Assembly (NCBI GenBank): GCA_013995675.1
Contig: VWRR01000017.1
Coordinates: 186,001-250,000, forward strand
DNA from: Cyanidiococcus yangmingshanensis
Lineage: Eukaryota > Rhodophyta > Bangiophyceae > Cyanidiales > Cyanidiaceae
Reading direction: 5' to 3'
DNA: 64,000 nucleotides
The position numbers and the translations under genes were made by a program. Within the stretch, counting starts at the first letter, position 1, and each line of letters starts with the position of its first letter. The notes below the pieces were generated by a model that was not told where the DNA came from, searched no databases, and was given only the letters and a program-made list of their open reading frames with translations. Positions 20,275-34,882 of the stretch are shown piece by piece.

Positions 20275-21119
20275 AGGGCTTTTGATACCGCTCATTGAGG
20301 CGCGTGACGGACTACGCTCCACAGAGGAGGCGATCCCCGGCACAGACACAGACTAGAAGCGACGCGTAGTAGAGCACCGCGTCGTGTTTTACGCAGCCGA
20401 ATGTATCAGATGGATAGGCACACTAGCGAGAGATACCGTTCGAATATGGATTCGGATCGGTTCGACCTTGGATCCTCGCTGTCGCCTCGCCAGTGCTCCC
20501 TCCGGCAATCGCTCGCCGAAATGAAAGCAAGGACGTGCTTCTCTTGACCTCCTGGAGGCCCAGTCCACCTATCTGGCCACAGGGGATACAGGCACCACAG
20601 TCTGTGTGAGCTCGAGTCCCACGCATCCTCGCTGGCTTCGATGAGATGCGACTCGAGTCGCTCGCAGTCAAGAAACCTGCTGACGCGTGATCTCATGGCC
20701 CTCAAAGTCGCCATTCAGGGCAAGTTCTGTCGAACGTTCTTTCCTTGGCACCGTAGCAAGAGGGCGAATCTCGACCATCGCCCCGCCTGCAGCGTCCAAG
20801 TCGCTGATGAGATCGAAACCTAGTGACGATCAGCACGTCTAGCTCGGAAGGGATCCCAGAAAGCGCTCGCTACCAGGCGCGAGCACGTGCTCATTCTTGA
20901 CGACACAATCTCTGTGTTCGCGCGCTCTCTCGGGATGACGTCGAACGAGCGCGAAGAGAAAGTCGCTGCGCGAAGGCGCGGCCACTTTTTGGACCCGACG
21001 ACTTTGTTGCGCTCTCAAACTGCTGGCATATCATGAACGTTGCGCAGTTCACCGCGTCTTCACGACAAGTCATGTGTTGCAGCAGCACCGATACCACGTG
21101 AGGTGCACCACAGGCCGAC
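20275..21119. other. Intergenic, between two converging genes
   Basis: This lies between the 3' ends of the FPL-domain gene (plus) and the TOM22-like gene (minus). Short minus-strand frames (20406-20714 and others) have no recognisable domain. A GGTTCGA word at 20459 is not set in a tRNA fold. Confidence 0.4.
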
Positions 21120-21450
21120 CTAGTTTGGGCTCGCAGTCTGCGCGCCCGGACTCCCAGCCGTCGCACCAGCTGCACTGCTCTCAAGCTCTCGATCGATCTC
21201 GTAAACCAGTGGGACCACAAGAATCAGAGCACTGGTTGCACCGATCCATGCTACTCGGCCTCCGAGACCAAACGCTCGCCGCACCCAGCTATACCCCGAG
21301 GTGGCCACTCGCTCCACTTGCCTGTACCATTTGGTCTCGACGACGTTATCCTTCCAGTCCTCCAACTGATCAACGGTGCGGTTCCACCAGTTCTGTTCCC
21401 GCTTTTTCGCCTGCAATGCTATCAGAAGGAACTTCAAAAAGACGTGCCAT
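21120..21450 (-). CDS. TOM22: TOM22/TOM9-like mitochondrial import receptor subunit
   Basis: The C-terminal part contains GGRVAWIGATSALILVVPLVYEIDREL, one tail-anchor helix that closely follows the plant TOM9 pattern AWIAGTTFLILVVPLIIEMDRE. Upstream is a short tryptophan-rich amphipathic cytosolic stretch (WWNRTVDQLEDWKDNVVETK). TOM22 sits in the outer mitochondrial membrane, organises the TOM40 complex and receives presequences. The open frame containing the helix has no ATG start: it runs from a TTG at 21437. An ATG at 21450 opens a peptide in the neighbouring frame (MARLFEVPSDSIAGEKAGTE), displaced by one extra base relative to the main frame. A single-base insertion near 21390-21410 would explain this. 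The usual size is about 100 residues. Confidence 0.7.
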
Positions 21451-22107
21451 CAGTCTCGAAATGATCGCGCAATAGCGCCAGAGGAGACAGCACCGCAACG
21501 TCCTTCGGAGAGCGAACGCGCAACGATACGCGTTCCCCAGAGCGCTCCGGCCAGACGACGGGGATCATCGGCGTTTCTGGCCCCGGAGACTCGGGTCCCT
21601 CGCTCGATACGCCCGTGCTATTCTATAGGAACGCTGATGCATGGTCTGGGATCGATCCACGACGAACTCGTAGAGCCGTGACCAGTTCGACCGCGTCATG
21701 TTTCTCGTTGGTGTACAACGCTTCCGGGACACGTCCATGCACATGCCCGCACCGCATGGCATTCTATGGCATGTCATGCTGCGGACGTTTCCAACGAAGC
21801 AACGCGGTGACGTTGCACGTCTCGGGGGCGGCCAAGCGGAGGATGCACGACGCCATCCATGGCGATGGTGCCCATTCCAGACATGATGGAACTGAAACTG
21901 GATAAAGAGGACTGTATCTTGGCGTTGACGCTGGCGCTCTTGAAGAGACAAGTTTGCAACGAGCGTTCGTGAAGCGCAAAGGTCGCGGCGTGCTCTTTGT
22001 TCGTTCGTTTGTTTGTTCCTAGACCAGTGGTTGCCTTACTGCACGGGAGGAGTTGTATGGAACCGCTCGTGTGAGCGTGCTGCTCCGTTGTACGGTTTCT
22101 CTTCTCC
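21451..22107. other. Divergent intergenic region
   Basis: This lies between the 5' ends of the TOM22-like (minus) and EMI1-like (plus) genes. It includes a short GTTC/GTTT-type repeat at about 21995-22018. No supported coding frame was seen. Confidence 0.4.
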
Positions 22108-22557
22108 ATGTCGTCGGACAGCGCGACTGCTCCGGACCGTGCTGAGCAAGTAGGTTCGCGACGACTCGGGTCGGAGGCAGTGCAACCAGCCGGCACGTCA
22201 CGAGTGCCATCGAGCTGTCTACCTGATCTCGATGCACTCTGGTTTTGCTATAGTCCCGTGTACCAGTTCCGTTACTACTATATGAACGGCACGGTAGACT
22301 CTTGTGTAGGAAAAGTTCGCCGCCTCGCTCGTTGCTTCCGTTCTCGTCTCGTATCGTCTGATGAAGCGGCTCGAATGTATGAGAACGCTGTGGGGAAGGA
22401 TGATGATGACGGCGAGCGTCACGGTGGACTCGGCGCAGAGGTGTGCCTGCCCCCGACGGCTGAGCCGGTGTGGGCGTTGCGGCCACCACCACCTGCATCG
22501 CCACCGCAGCCGTCTTCAGAGGTAACGTCTGAGGACGCTGCGCCCTCAACCGGATAG
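22108..22557 (+). CDS. DUF3128/EMI1-like small cysteine protein
   Basis: A 149-residue frame from ATG. The segment LDALWFCYSPVYQFRYYYMN (about 43-62) is followed by GTVDSCVGKVRRLARCFRSR. It carries the DUF3128 pattern: F/W-WFC-(S/T)P..Q...YY..G....C.........C...R. The family includes yeast Emi1, a small conserved protein linked to mitochondrial function and meiotic induction; its biochemical role is not settled. The N-terminal 40 residues and the Pro/Ser-rich tail (PPPPASPPQPSSE) are variable. It lies six bases upstream of the kinase-phosphatase gene on the same strand, an unusually tight spacing for a nuclear genome. Confidence 0.7.
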   Translation: MSSDSATAPDRAEQVGSRRLGSEAVQPAGTSRVPSSCLPDLDALWFCYSPVYQFRYYYMNGTVDSCVGKVRRLARCFRSRLVSSDEAARMYENAVGKDDDDGERHGGLGAEVCLPPTAEPVWALRPPPPASPPQPSSEVTSEDAAPSTG

Positions 22558-22563
22558 CAACCC

Positions 22564-24891
22564 ATGAACAGTGTAAAGGAACTTCGATATGTGCAGAAAG
22601 ATCAACTTGGAGGACTAGGAGAGCCAGTTGCTGTTGGTGGCGGTGCAGTCGTGTACCGCAGCACCCTCGACGGGGTGCCAGTAGCGGTACGGCAACCGCG
22701 AATCACTTCAGCTGCTGCCTTGCAACGCTTTCAAACTCAAGTCGAACTGCAGCATCGCATGACGGTAGAGGCGCGCTCAAGAGCCTGGATCCACCTGGGC
22801 GGTAAGCAGGTCAGTGTTCCAGTCGGTCTACTGCCGCTCTTGGCTGTATGCGAGGCACCTCCCTTCTACTGTACAGTAACACCGTGGTTTGCCGACGGAT
22901 CGCTGTTTGACGCTCTACACCGATCGCACGATTCACGGAACTGGGATCTGGTCCAACGACTGAACTGGGCACTTCAACTGGCCGTTGGTCTGGAGAGTCT
23001 TCACGAGCTCGGCATCGTTCACCGCGACATAAAGACGGCCAACGTGTTGCTGGATGGTGACCGCGTTGCGCTCGCGGACTTTGAACTCTCCGCGACACTG
23101 GACTCACTTTCTAGAACGAGTGCTCAAAAGCAGCAGTCAGGAAACACTCGGGATTGGGCTTCCACTGACGGTCCGACACGCGCCCAGGCAGGAGCTAACG
23201 TAGAGCCGAGTGCTGGACCCAGCGCTGGCCGCCTCGCACACATGGTAGGGACGACAGTCTACTTAGCACCCGAGCTACTGAGCGCTGTGCGCTCAGGCTG
23301 GACGTTTACCTACGAGTCAGATGTTTATGCATTTGGAATTACACTGAATGAAATCATTAGCGGCTGTGTGCCTTATGTCGATCGTCGCCTGTCGGAACCT
23401 GAGTTGCACACGGTCCTAGAGACGCGTTTCAATGAGCTCCAGCTGCGAACAGCCATCGTCACCGAGCATCTACGACCCAGCCTGGATATTGATGCACTTG
23501 AGCACTCAGGTGGGAAACGGCTCGGCGAACTTATTCAACAGTGCTGGGATCACGATCCTTCGAAAAGGCCCAGCATGGCCCAAGTTGTGCAGCATCTGAC
23601 GGAAATTCATGACGCGTTGAGAGACGGTCGAGTTACTGGCCTCACAGAAGCGCGCAAAGTACGTCCTGGGTTGCATCCTGATCCATCATGCCAAGTCGGT
23701 AGGGAAGCGATCACTCTCAGAGCGGATGCATTCGCAGCGAGCGCCGGAAAGCCGACGGTCGTTGAGATACACCAAGGCCACGAAAGTGCGTTTGCGATTG
23801 CCAACGGCTTGGTCGAGCCTGCTGCGCTCTTATCGTCTTACTTCAATGAGGATTCGTCACGCATGGCATTGCTGGCTCGGACACTGACAGGATGGTACGC
23901 TAAGAATCGGCACCAGAAACCGGGAATGGTTACGATGGCACCCGCTGGCTTCCGACAGCGGTCGAACTGGAGCACGAACCCTTCAGGATCGGAATGGCGA
24001 CTGGAGGCGGAGGCATTTGCTGTTCCTGGTTGCCGTGGATCTGATCGCATGGAGGATCGTCACTTTATAGAGTGCTCAGTGCAGGTACCTGCAGGATGGC
24101 CAAAACCGTCACCAGACGGGAAGGACATGCCAGTACTGCATCTGCTAGGCGTCTTTGATGGTCACGGCAGTGATGCGGTGGCCGACTTTGCGGCGCTTGT
24201 ACTCCCGGAGGCGTTTCGCCAACTACTGGGAAACGCCTCCACGGCATCCATTCAGGGGATGTTGCGAGATGCACTCTGCATAACGGATGTGAGTTGGATG
24301 CAGTGGTGTTCCGAGTTCACTGATCAGCGCAACACTCAGAACGGGCTCGTCGGTAGCACGGCGCTCTTGGCTGCGCTGCACGGTTCAAGCCTCTATCTTG
24401 CCAATGTGGGAGACTCCAGGGCGGTTCTCTATGAGGAGCGACCAGACAGCTCACTGGAACCGGTTTTGATCACACGAGACCAGAATTGTACATCGGCCCC
24501 GATGGAAATCGAGCGTCTGCGTCATCGTGGAGCTCGTCTGGTGCCAACTGGCGGTGCGCTCCGAGTCGAAGGACTGGTTTTGGTAACCCGCGCTATTGGA
24601 GATATTGCCTTGAAACAGTATCTGACTGCGGATCCGGAGCTTTATCAACACCAGCTGCGGCCGAATCGAAGCTACGTGTTGGTATTGGCCACCGACGGTT
24701 TATGGGATGTTGCGAGCAACGACGATGTGGCGGAACTCATTCAACGCACTGTGAAGCTTCCAGGCTTGTTGGCAAGACGCCTTGTAACCGAGGCTCTCCA
24801 GCGACAGAGTCAGGACAACATAACCGCCATGGTGGGACTCTTGTCGCTCGGAGCCGATCCTGAGAAACGCACAACACCGGCTTCTTCATAG
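22564..24891 (+). CDS. Kinase-like + PP2C phosphatase fusion protein
   Basis: A 775-residue protein from ATG. Residues about 20-355 are a kinase-like domain; about 480-765 are a PP2C phosphatase. The same architecture is known in plants (protein kinase and PP2C-like domain proteins), so this looks like an ancient shared gene. The phosphatase keeps its metal-site motifs: RMEDRH (495-500), VFDGHGS (D532, G533), the segment LANVGDSRAVL, ATDGLWD (D711) and DNITA (D751). The kinase half is altered: the VAIK lysine is arginine (VAVRQP, R43) and DFG reads DFE (172-174). HRDIKTAN (153-160) and APE (235-237) remain. By family knowledge such changes usually weaken ATP or Mg binding, so this half may be a regulatory pseudokinase. 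No break was seen. Confidence 0.9.
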   Translation: MNSVKELRYVQKDQLGGLGEPVAVGGGAVVYRSTLDGVPVAVRQPRITSAAALQRFQTQVELQHRMTVEARSRAWIHLGGKQVSVPVGLLPLLAVCEAPPFYCTVTPWFADGSLFDALHRSHDSRNWDLVQRLNWALQLAVGLESLHELGIVHRDIKTANVLLDGDRVALADFELSATLDSLSRTSAQKQQSGNTRDWASTDGPTRAQAGANVEPSAGPSAGRLAHMVGTTVYLAPELLSAVRSGWTFTYESDVYAFGITLNEIISGCVPYVDRRLSEPELHTVLETRFNELQLRTAIVTEHLRPSLDIDALEHSGGKRLGELIQQCWDHDPSKRPSMAQVVQHLTEIHDALRDGRVTGLTEARKVRPGLHPDPSCQVGREAITLRADAFAASAGKPTVVEIHQGHESAFAIANGLVEPAALLSSYFNEDSSRMALLARTLTGWYAKNRHQKPGMVTMAPAGFRQRSNWSTNPSGSEWRLEAEAFAVPGCRGSDRMEDRHFIECSVQVPAGWPKPSPDGKDMPVLHLLGVFDGHGSDAVADFAALVLPEAFRQLLGNASTASIQGMLRDALCITDVSWMQWCSEFTDQRNTQNGLVGSTALLAALHGSSLYLANVGDSRAVLYEERPDSSLEPVLITRDQNCTSAPMEIERLRHRGARLVPTGGALRVEGLVLVTRAIGDIALKQYLTADPELYQHQLRPNRSYVLVLATDGLWDVASNDDVAELIQRTVKLPGLLARRLVTEALQRQSQDNITAMVGLLSLGADPEKRTTPASS

Positions 24892-29118
<4,227 letters not shown>

Positions 29119-29896
29119 ATCTTTGCCGAGATCACTGCCTCCAGACGTATCCTGTTGTTCGAAAGCATGGTCAGCGTCGATTGAACGAATCGTCCGAGAG
29201 CGCTTCCATAAGCCACCTTGGCGATAGGCAGGTCATTGTTGCGCAGACCGTTGGGGATAATCGTTGAGCAGGCCAAGGCAGCGATTGCAGAAAAGGATCA
29301 GCAGAGCCAGATGTTTGGTCAAATGGGGCGCCTACCGAACAAGACATAAGCACGCGCTATCATGCAGAAGCTTGATGAGCGCTTGTCGTGATCGAATCGA
29401 CGGGCATGTGGTGCTCCATTTGAACATCTCATGACGCTGGCGCGACGAATGGACGGACCGCATGCCCTGAAAAAAAGAACAAAACCATGGGTTTCGACGC
29501 TCGTGGTTATGCGGCGATCATTGTTGACCGAGTGCTCAAAAGTGTCCTTCATCCGGTCGTCTTCATCGCTGACGCTGGGGCGTTTTTGGAGAAAATCCAC
29601 CGCCAGTTCTTTTGGATTGCAAGCGTGAAAACACACGAACAAACATCCGAGCGATGCTTTGTATTCAGCACTTCTCCATCAGGGATATATTGGGTGAACT
29701 AGCGTCATGTTGCCTCCTCGGTGGACGGCATGATCCGATGAGCAGCAGACTGTTTCTCGCACATCCACTCGTTTGCACTCGTCACCATGGGCCTCGTCCA
29801 AGATCGTCATGTCCATGGGCATGCATAAGGAGGCGCACTCCATCTCTCTCTGGACCAGATGCGAATCCGCACGAACCCGGTCCAGGATCGCTGCTC
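29119..29896. other. Intergenic, between two converging genes
   Basis: This lies between the 3' ends of AlaRS (plus) and the bilin reductase (minus). Short frames such as minus 29319-29642 have no recognisable domain. No RNA gene was recognised. Confidence 0.4.
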
Positions 29897-31069
29897 TCAT
29901 GTTGCCGCCGAAAGTGGCATATCGAAGAGCACGGTGGAGATGTAGCGCTCAGCCCAAGCTTTTCCAAATGCACTCTCTAGCACTCGGCGAGTCTTGTCAT
30001 TTTCCTGTTGTTTTTGGCAGTAGTAACGTTGACCCTCTAGTGCTTCTGAGACTTGCTCAGCGTTCGGCTCGGCATGCGCCTCTTGTGACAATCGGCAATG
30101 GATCTGCAACATGCGCAGCACAAGCTCCACAAAACGTCGCTCTTCATCGTGATCAGTGGTCACAGCGGGCCGCACAAAAACGCAAAACTCAGAAAAAATA
30201 GAACGGCCCCACGCGGGCAACTCTCTCGGTTGACGAAACTGTCGCAGTGCGACCAAGTCTGGTGACCGCAACGCGTCTCGGTAACTGACCGGCAGAGCGC
30301 GGGAGGCGCTAACCGGCGACAGGTCCACGATCGCTGCTGAGACCGCACCCCGCCCAGCAACAATATCGCAGCCGAACATAGGAACGTGCACACTGACTCG
30401 TTCGGCGCGCGGAAACATGACACAGTGCAAAATGTCCAGAGATGCGCTTTGAGACGTGCCGACACGAGCGAGCTCCAGGTGCATCTTGCGGAAAGCAGGA
30501 TTCTGGTGACAAACGTTTTCGATGATAACCTTTTCGCCCTCGAGCTTCCCCTCGACGTAACCGAGATCCTCCGGTAAATGATACGTTTCGAGGTCCCGTA
30601 GTTCCATCTTCCAAGTACGCTCAATGCCTGTGGCGAGCTCTTGGATGAGCGGATGTTGTGCTTGGCGCAACGTGCGCTCACCGGCAGCTCCCGAGGCTGC
30701 TACGAGATAACGCTGTTGTCGGTAGCAGCTTCGTTCGCACCGAGACCAGGACTGGACAACTAGCGTCGATTGCCACTGAAACGTTCCCAGTCCACAAGCA
30801 CTGCTAATGAAAACCATATCTCGTCGTCTTGTGAAACAATGTATGAACAGGGCACGCTCCGAAAATGGATGCGATGCTCCCAAGGCGACGTGACGCTCGC
30901 GCGTGCGCGTCGTGCTTGCGCGCGTCCGGGCACCCGTTGGGCGGCCGTACACCCACGAGCCGATGCATTTGCTTCGCGGGCTGGTTCGGCGTCGAGGGGT
31001 CGCGTCCTTCAACACTGGCACAGCTCGTTTCTCAACAACGAACGACCCTTGATCAAGCGTAACGCTCAT
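29897..31069 (-). CDS. pcyA: Phycocyanobilin:ferredoxin oxidoreductase
   Basis: A 390-residue frame from ATG. The mature enzyme begins at about residue 140 and is a ferredoxin-dependent bilin reductase. It reduces biliverdin to phycocyanobilin, the chromophore of phycobilisomes. Signature segments: [70 protein letters not shown] and [20 protein letters not shown]. Residues matching the known PcyA catalytic trio (E76, H88, D105 in Synechocystis) are present at about E184, H197 and D235. The first 135 residues are Arg/Ser-rich and not family sequence. A later ATG at 30817 ([13 protein letters not shown]) makes a neater plastid transit peptide and may be the true start. This gene is the main evidence for a red-algal-type plastid. 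Confidence 0.92.
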   Translation of the reverse strand: MSVTLDQGSFVVEKRAVPVLKDATPRRRTSPRSKCIGSWVYGRPTGARTRASTTRTRERHVALGASHPFSERALFIHCFTRRRDMVFISSACGLGTFQWQSTLVVQSWSRCERSCYRQQRYLVAASGAAGERTLRQAQHPLIQELATGIERTWKMELRDLETYHLPEDLGYVEGKLEGEKVIIENVCHQNPAFRKMHLELARVGTSQSASLDILHCVMFPRAERVSVHVPMFGCDIVAGRGAVSAAIVDLSPVSASRALPVSYRDALRSPDLVALRQFRQPRELPAWGRSIFSEFCVFVRPAVTTDHDEERRFVELVLRMLQIHCRLSQEAHAEPNAEQVSEALEGQRYYCQKQQENDKTRRVLESAFGKAWAERYISTVLFDMPLSAAT

Positions 31070-31415
31070 TTCTCGACAGATACCTGGTGGCTCCTGGAGT
31101 TCCGCATTTCTCGACAGCTGTTATTGAGGACGCGCATGGGGCGCGCGCTCGAACCGAGGAGCATCGGCAGCCGTCCTCGATCGCACGCACCCAGGGCGTC
31201 GCCGCCACCGCTGGATGATGGCGCGGCGCTCGACGCCGTGCCCCGCCCGATGGCGCCTAGGGTGATCATGTCCATATTGGCTCCTGAAATCCCAAATGGT
31301 ACAGATTATGGTCTGTTCGCGTCGTCGTCGAGGACGCGGACGGGTCTGACGATTGCGCCCGCGCTTTAGGCGTTGGTCCTGCGCATCGGTAGGCAGCGTT
31401 CGAGCAACGGCACTT
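31070..31415. other. Shared upstream region of bilin reductase and RPS15
   Basis: This lies between the longest PcyA start (minus) and the RPS15 ATG (plus). It is likely the promoter region of both. No conserved element was recognised. Confidence 0.35.
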
Positions 31416-31862
31416 ATGGAAGAGGATAGTTCAACTGGGCCCAAGAAGCGGACCTTCCGCAAGTTCTCATATAGAGGCGTAGATCTGGAGGCGCTTCTTG
31501 CGCTACCGCACAATGAGATGGTGGAGTTGTTGCCTGCACGTGCGCGACGAAAGCTGGCCCGCGGCCTCGACCGTCGGCAGACTACACTGATCAAGAAAAT
31601 ACGCAAGGCCAAGGCAGAAGTGACCGATGAGTTCACCAAACCGGAAGTGGTGAAGACGCACTGTAGGAACATGATCATCGTTCCGGAGATGATAGGGGCT
31701 CGTCTTGGTGTCCACAACGGTCGCGCGTTCAACGAGGTGGAGATTCGGGGCGATATGGTTGGCCACTATCTCGGCGAGTTCAGTCTTAGCTACAAGCCTG
31801 TGAGGCACGGGAGGCCGGGTATTGGTGCGTCGTCCTCGTCTCGCTTCATTCCGCTGAAGTAG
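31416..31862 (+). CDS. RPS15: 40S ribosomal protein S15 (uS19)
   Basis: A 148-residue protein; the start is the ATG of [17 protein letters not shown], since the codons upstream open at a non-ATG. Family segments: [73 protein letters not shown] and the C-terminal [17 protein letters not shown]. This is cytosolic uS19, which lies at the head of the small subunit near the A site; its C-terminal tail contacts decoding tRNA. It is of normal length and intact. Confidence 0.97.
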   Translation: MEEDSSTGPKKRTFRKFSYRGVDLEALLALPHNEMVELLPARARRKLARGLDRRQTTLIKKIRKAKAEVTDEFTKPEVVKTHCRNMIIVPEMIGARLGVHNGRAFNEVEIRGDMVGHYLGEFSLSYKPVRHGRPGIGASSSSRFIPLK

Positions 31863-32750
31863 GAGGTATGGGCGCTATTTGAAAGGGCTCCTCGGCGAGT
31901 TGCTCGAATGCCCTGAGGCGCGCTTGCGTCTCCTGAGAGAGCACACCGGAGTCGTTCTTTGATGACGTATTGGGCTTTTTGCCGACTTGCCTCGGTCTTT
32001 TTTTCAAGAAACAGAGCTTGTCGAAAGCACAAACGCCCACAGGAGAGGATGTATGCGCCTGAATATTTCACTGGGGGTCCATGTTGAATCGGGCCGCGAT
32101 TCATCCCCATGGACCTTGATTCATCCGCAGTTCATGTACGGAAAGGGCGCTGCAACCAGAGGCGCACATATAAATGTGACCGGGCACTTGCTGAGATCAA
32201 TGAGCCAGCGAATGAGGTATCTACGACAGGCTCGCTCGTCCTTGATCATTTTTTATCAAGCGATGGGTATGTTGTGGGTCGGGATCCGCTTCAAATCGCG
32301 AAATCGATGCTGAATCGGCGATCATGGTCAGCGTCAGAGACGCGTCTGTTACGAGTATCCAAGTCAATAAAACCGTGCCAGCTACTTTGTCCTGAATATA
32401 TCCTCGTGAATGTTCGCGTGCTCCTATGTTGCAGAGTGTGCGCCCTTAGTACACAGCATCCTCCGTGTGCATCCCAGAACGAGCATCCTGACAAACATTC
32501 TCCATCAAAAGGTCTGGCCCGTTCACGACTCGAATCATAGGGGCGCTCTGAGGGTACCGCTCGCTCACAAACGACTGGATGCTCTTTAAACCAGCAGTAT
32601 CCGCACTTGAGAGGCAGCTCCCTAGAACGCCAAACCTCTCCGTTGAGTCATGTCAGGTCTGATGATCGACCGCTCCAATACTCAATGATCTGCGCAACCA
32701 AGTGGATACGGTCCACGGATGGCTTACGCGTCTACTCATCGACGACTGGG
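31863..32750. other. Intergenic, between two converging genes
   Basis: This lies between the 3' ends of RPS15 (plus) and the TKL kinase (minus). A plus ATG frame at 32109-32540 (143 codons) is the longest. It has mixed composition and no recognisable domain, so it is left unannotated. A run of overlapping minus frames is equally weak. Confidence 0.35.
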
Positions 32751-33671
32751 TTAGGGCCGGTGCCCCAGGTCTGCTATTGCACGGTCTCCAGGAAAGTATT
32801 TGGAGAGGATCGCCTCGAGCTCGCCGCGTGCTTCCGCTGCGCTCGGCCGCGCCGTATCCCTCTGGGCCCAACATTTGCGGATAAGCGCGTGCAACTCTGG
32901 ATACTTGCGCTCCACTGAGCCGCGCATGCCTGGCCGGAGGCCCTTGTTGACCACTGCGGCAGCAGCTTGCACGGGCAAGAGCCTCTGCCGGCTGAAGGGA
33001 ACTTCGCCGGTACACATCTCATTCAAAAGGATGCCAAAGCTATATATATCCGCCTTTTCATCGTAGTCTGCTTTGCCCAGAATCACCTCTGGTGACATGT
33101 ATTGATAGGTGCCGCATTCGCGTGTCATCTGACCAGCACCATCACCCATCACCACCTTGGCGATGCCAAAGTCGCAGAGGAAAGCTCGAGACCAGGCCTC
33201 ATCTAGAAGCACGTTACTGGATTTCAAGTCACGGTAAATAACACCCCTGCTGTGCAGATACTCAAGTGCGGATATGATATCACGGGCAAGTTGAACGACT
33301 CGGCGGATATCCTTCCACAGTCGCCGCGCCAGGGCTTGGCGCAAGCTGCCACCCTTGGCGTGCTCAACGACGAGAAAGCGCTCTCCAGTCGGGCGGTAGC
33401 CCCAGCCATAGTATCGAATCACGTTCGGATGAACGAGTTTTTGCTCCTCGAACGTTCTCCACTCACGGTCGAACGCTTCTTCGGAATCAGCGCAGGCGTG
33501 TTTGGAGAGCACCTTGATCGCAACCGCGTCACCTCGACAGGCCGCTCGGTAAATATCTGTGTCGGTCCCAGAAGCCACCTTTTCAAACACTTCGAGTTCA
33601 CGCCACTTCAAGGTTGGCTCGAGGCCAGAACCGCTCTTGGACGTGTCTGTCACAGAGTAGGCAGTTTCCAT
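32751..33671 (-). CDS. TKL/Raf-like protein kinase
   Basis: From the first ATG (33671) this is 306 residues; the longer open frame starts at GTG. The kinase domain fills most of it: catalytic lysine in AVAIKVLSK (K53), YRDLKSSNVLLD (146-157), CDFGIAK (D167-F-G169), GTYQYMSPEV and the subdomain IX segment EKADIYSFGILLNEM. YRD replaces the usual HRD, a variant seen in several active kinases. The sequence pattern is that of tyrosine-kinase-like Ser/Thr kinases (plant MAPKKK/Raf-like group). No other domain is visible, so it may act as a MAPKKK-type kinase or a stand-alone kinase. It is divergent from the hypothetical ORF at 33784 with a 112-bp gap. Confidence 0.85.
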   Translation of the reverse strand: METAYSVTDTSKSGSGLEPTLKWRELEVFEKVASGTDTDIYRAACRGDAVAIKVLSKHACADSEEAFDREWRTFEEQKLVHPNVIRYYGWGYRPTGERFLVVEHAKGGSLRQALARRLWKDIRRVVQLARDIISALEYLHSRGVIYRDLKSSNVLLDEAWSRAFLCDFGIAKVVMGDGAGQMTRECGTYQYMSPEVILGKADYDEKADIYSFGILLNEMCTGEVPFSRQRLLPVQAAAAVVNKGLRPGMRGSVERKYPELHALIRKCWAQRDTARPSAAEARGELEAILSKYFPGDRAIADLGHRP

Positions 33672-33783
33672 GGCCGTTCGTGAAACCGTGGACTCCCCCT
33701 GTCCGGGGCCGAACTCTCCAGAGAGCGTCCGTTCTTCCGAGCCGTAAGCCGAGAAACCTTCGAGATGGCGGCGCGGCTGAGCG

Positions 33784-34152
33784 ATGCGACTTGATCTCAC
33801 TCCGCTTGTGCGTCTCGACGTTGACTCCTGGTCGCTGACGCTTGTACTACACGCGCTGTGGGTTGCCGAGTCCAGTGAAGTGTTTCGTGACCGCGTTGCT
33901 CAGCGAACGGAGGGCGGAGACCCAGAACTGGCGTCCAAAAGCCTCGCCGCGCTGAACGCACCCGAATCAATGCCTGGTCGAGCAACTGAGACCGTTCCCC
34001 TTCTGGAGCAAGGAGCCGTGGTTTCACCGAATAGACTGACAAGCGTGTATGAGGACTTTTGGAGGCCTCAACAAAGTCAAGTGAGCCAGATGGGCTGGCT
34101 ATTTTGGAGAAGCTGGTACCGAGAGCTCCGTTGGACTGGTGTGCCTCTATGA
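33784..34152 (+). CDS. Hypothetical protein
   Basis: An ATG frame of 122 codons, starting 112 bases upstream of and divergent from the kinase gene. It has no recognised domain. The N-terminal RLDVDSWSLTLVLHALWVAE and later SVYEDFWRPQQSQVSQMGWL are plausible helices. Open frames continue downstream in the neighbouring frames (34139-34555 and 34236-34517) without a clear start, so the 3' end may be affected by a frame break. It could be chance. Confidence 0.35.
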   Translation: MRLDLTPLVRLDVDSWSLTLVLHALWVAESSEVFRDRVAQRTEGGDPELASKSLAALNAPESMPGRATETVPLLEQGAVVSPNRLTSVYEDFWRPQQSQVSQMGWLFWRSWYRELRWTGVPL

Positions 34153-34882
34153 CCGCTGGATAGGGAACGCCGAAGCCGCTCGGCGAGAAACCAACAGTCT
34201 GGAGCGTATTTTATCTATCTTGTTAAGGCCTTGTTTTGCATGCAGGCGACAAGCAGAGCAAAGTCTCGTCGGTATCTCTTGGAATACTGGAGTTGCGTCT
34301 TTGCGACTGGATCGAAAGCGGCGGTCTCCAAAGACGAAGACGCATTGGCCTGAGCGGAAAACTCAGTGCCGCGGTTTCGTCTACTCGGAAGGAGTCGGTT
34401 CTCGTCAGCGTAAAAACTTTCCATATGCAGAGTTCTCAGACACGATGGTACGGGCGAGTTCTTTTTTTGAGCTCTTTCCGATCAAACTTATTCAGTTTCC
34501 GTCCCCATTCTCCTTGAGAATACCTCTGAACGTTACGGCATTCACGGGTTTGTGAGATGGAAGGCAGAGGGCAACAGTCACGCTCGTAAAGCCGCATTTC
34601 TAGCGAAGATATCTCATAGAAACTCGGTGGACGCGGTTGCACGGACTGATGTACGGTTCCTGGTATGCACCAGCATCATCGGATTTGGCTGAACACGCTC
34701 CGTGCTCACTTGAAGTGTTTGCGTCAAGGGCACTCGTAATGGCTCTCCACCGACTTGAGGATCAGTATGGGAGTCAAGTGCCGGCGATCCATGGGAGCGG
34801 ATGTTCATGCAGGGTGCTTCGGGACACCGCTCGGCATGGCTGACACGCGAGTGCCTCGCTGATCAACTTTTTTCATGTACGT
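34153..34882. other. Intergenic, downstream of FEN1
   Basis: This region contains the frame remnants described for the hypothetical ORF at 33784 and the 3' flank of FEN1. No supported gene was seen. Confidence 0.35.

Noticed and set aside
20455-20475. Possible tRNA T-arm (GGTTCGA word)
   Set aside because: No acceptor, D-arm or matching T-stem can be folded around it.
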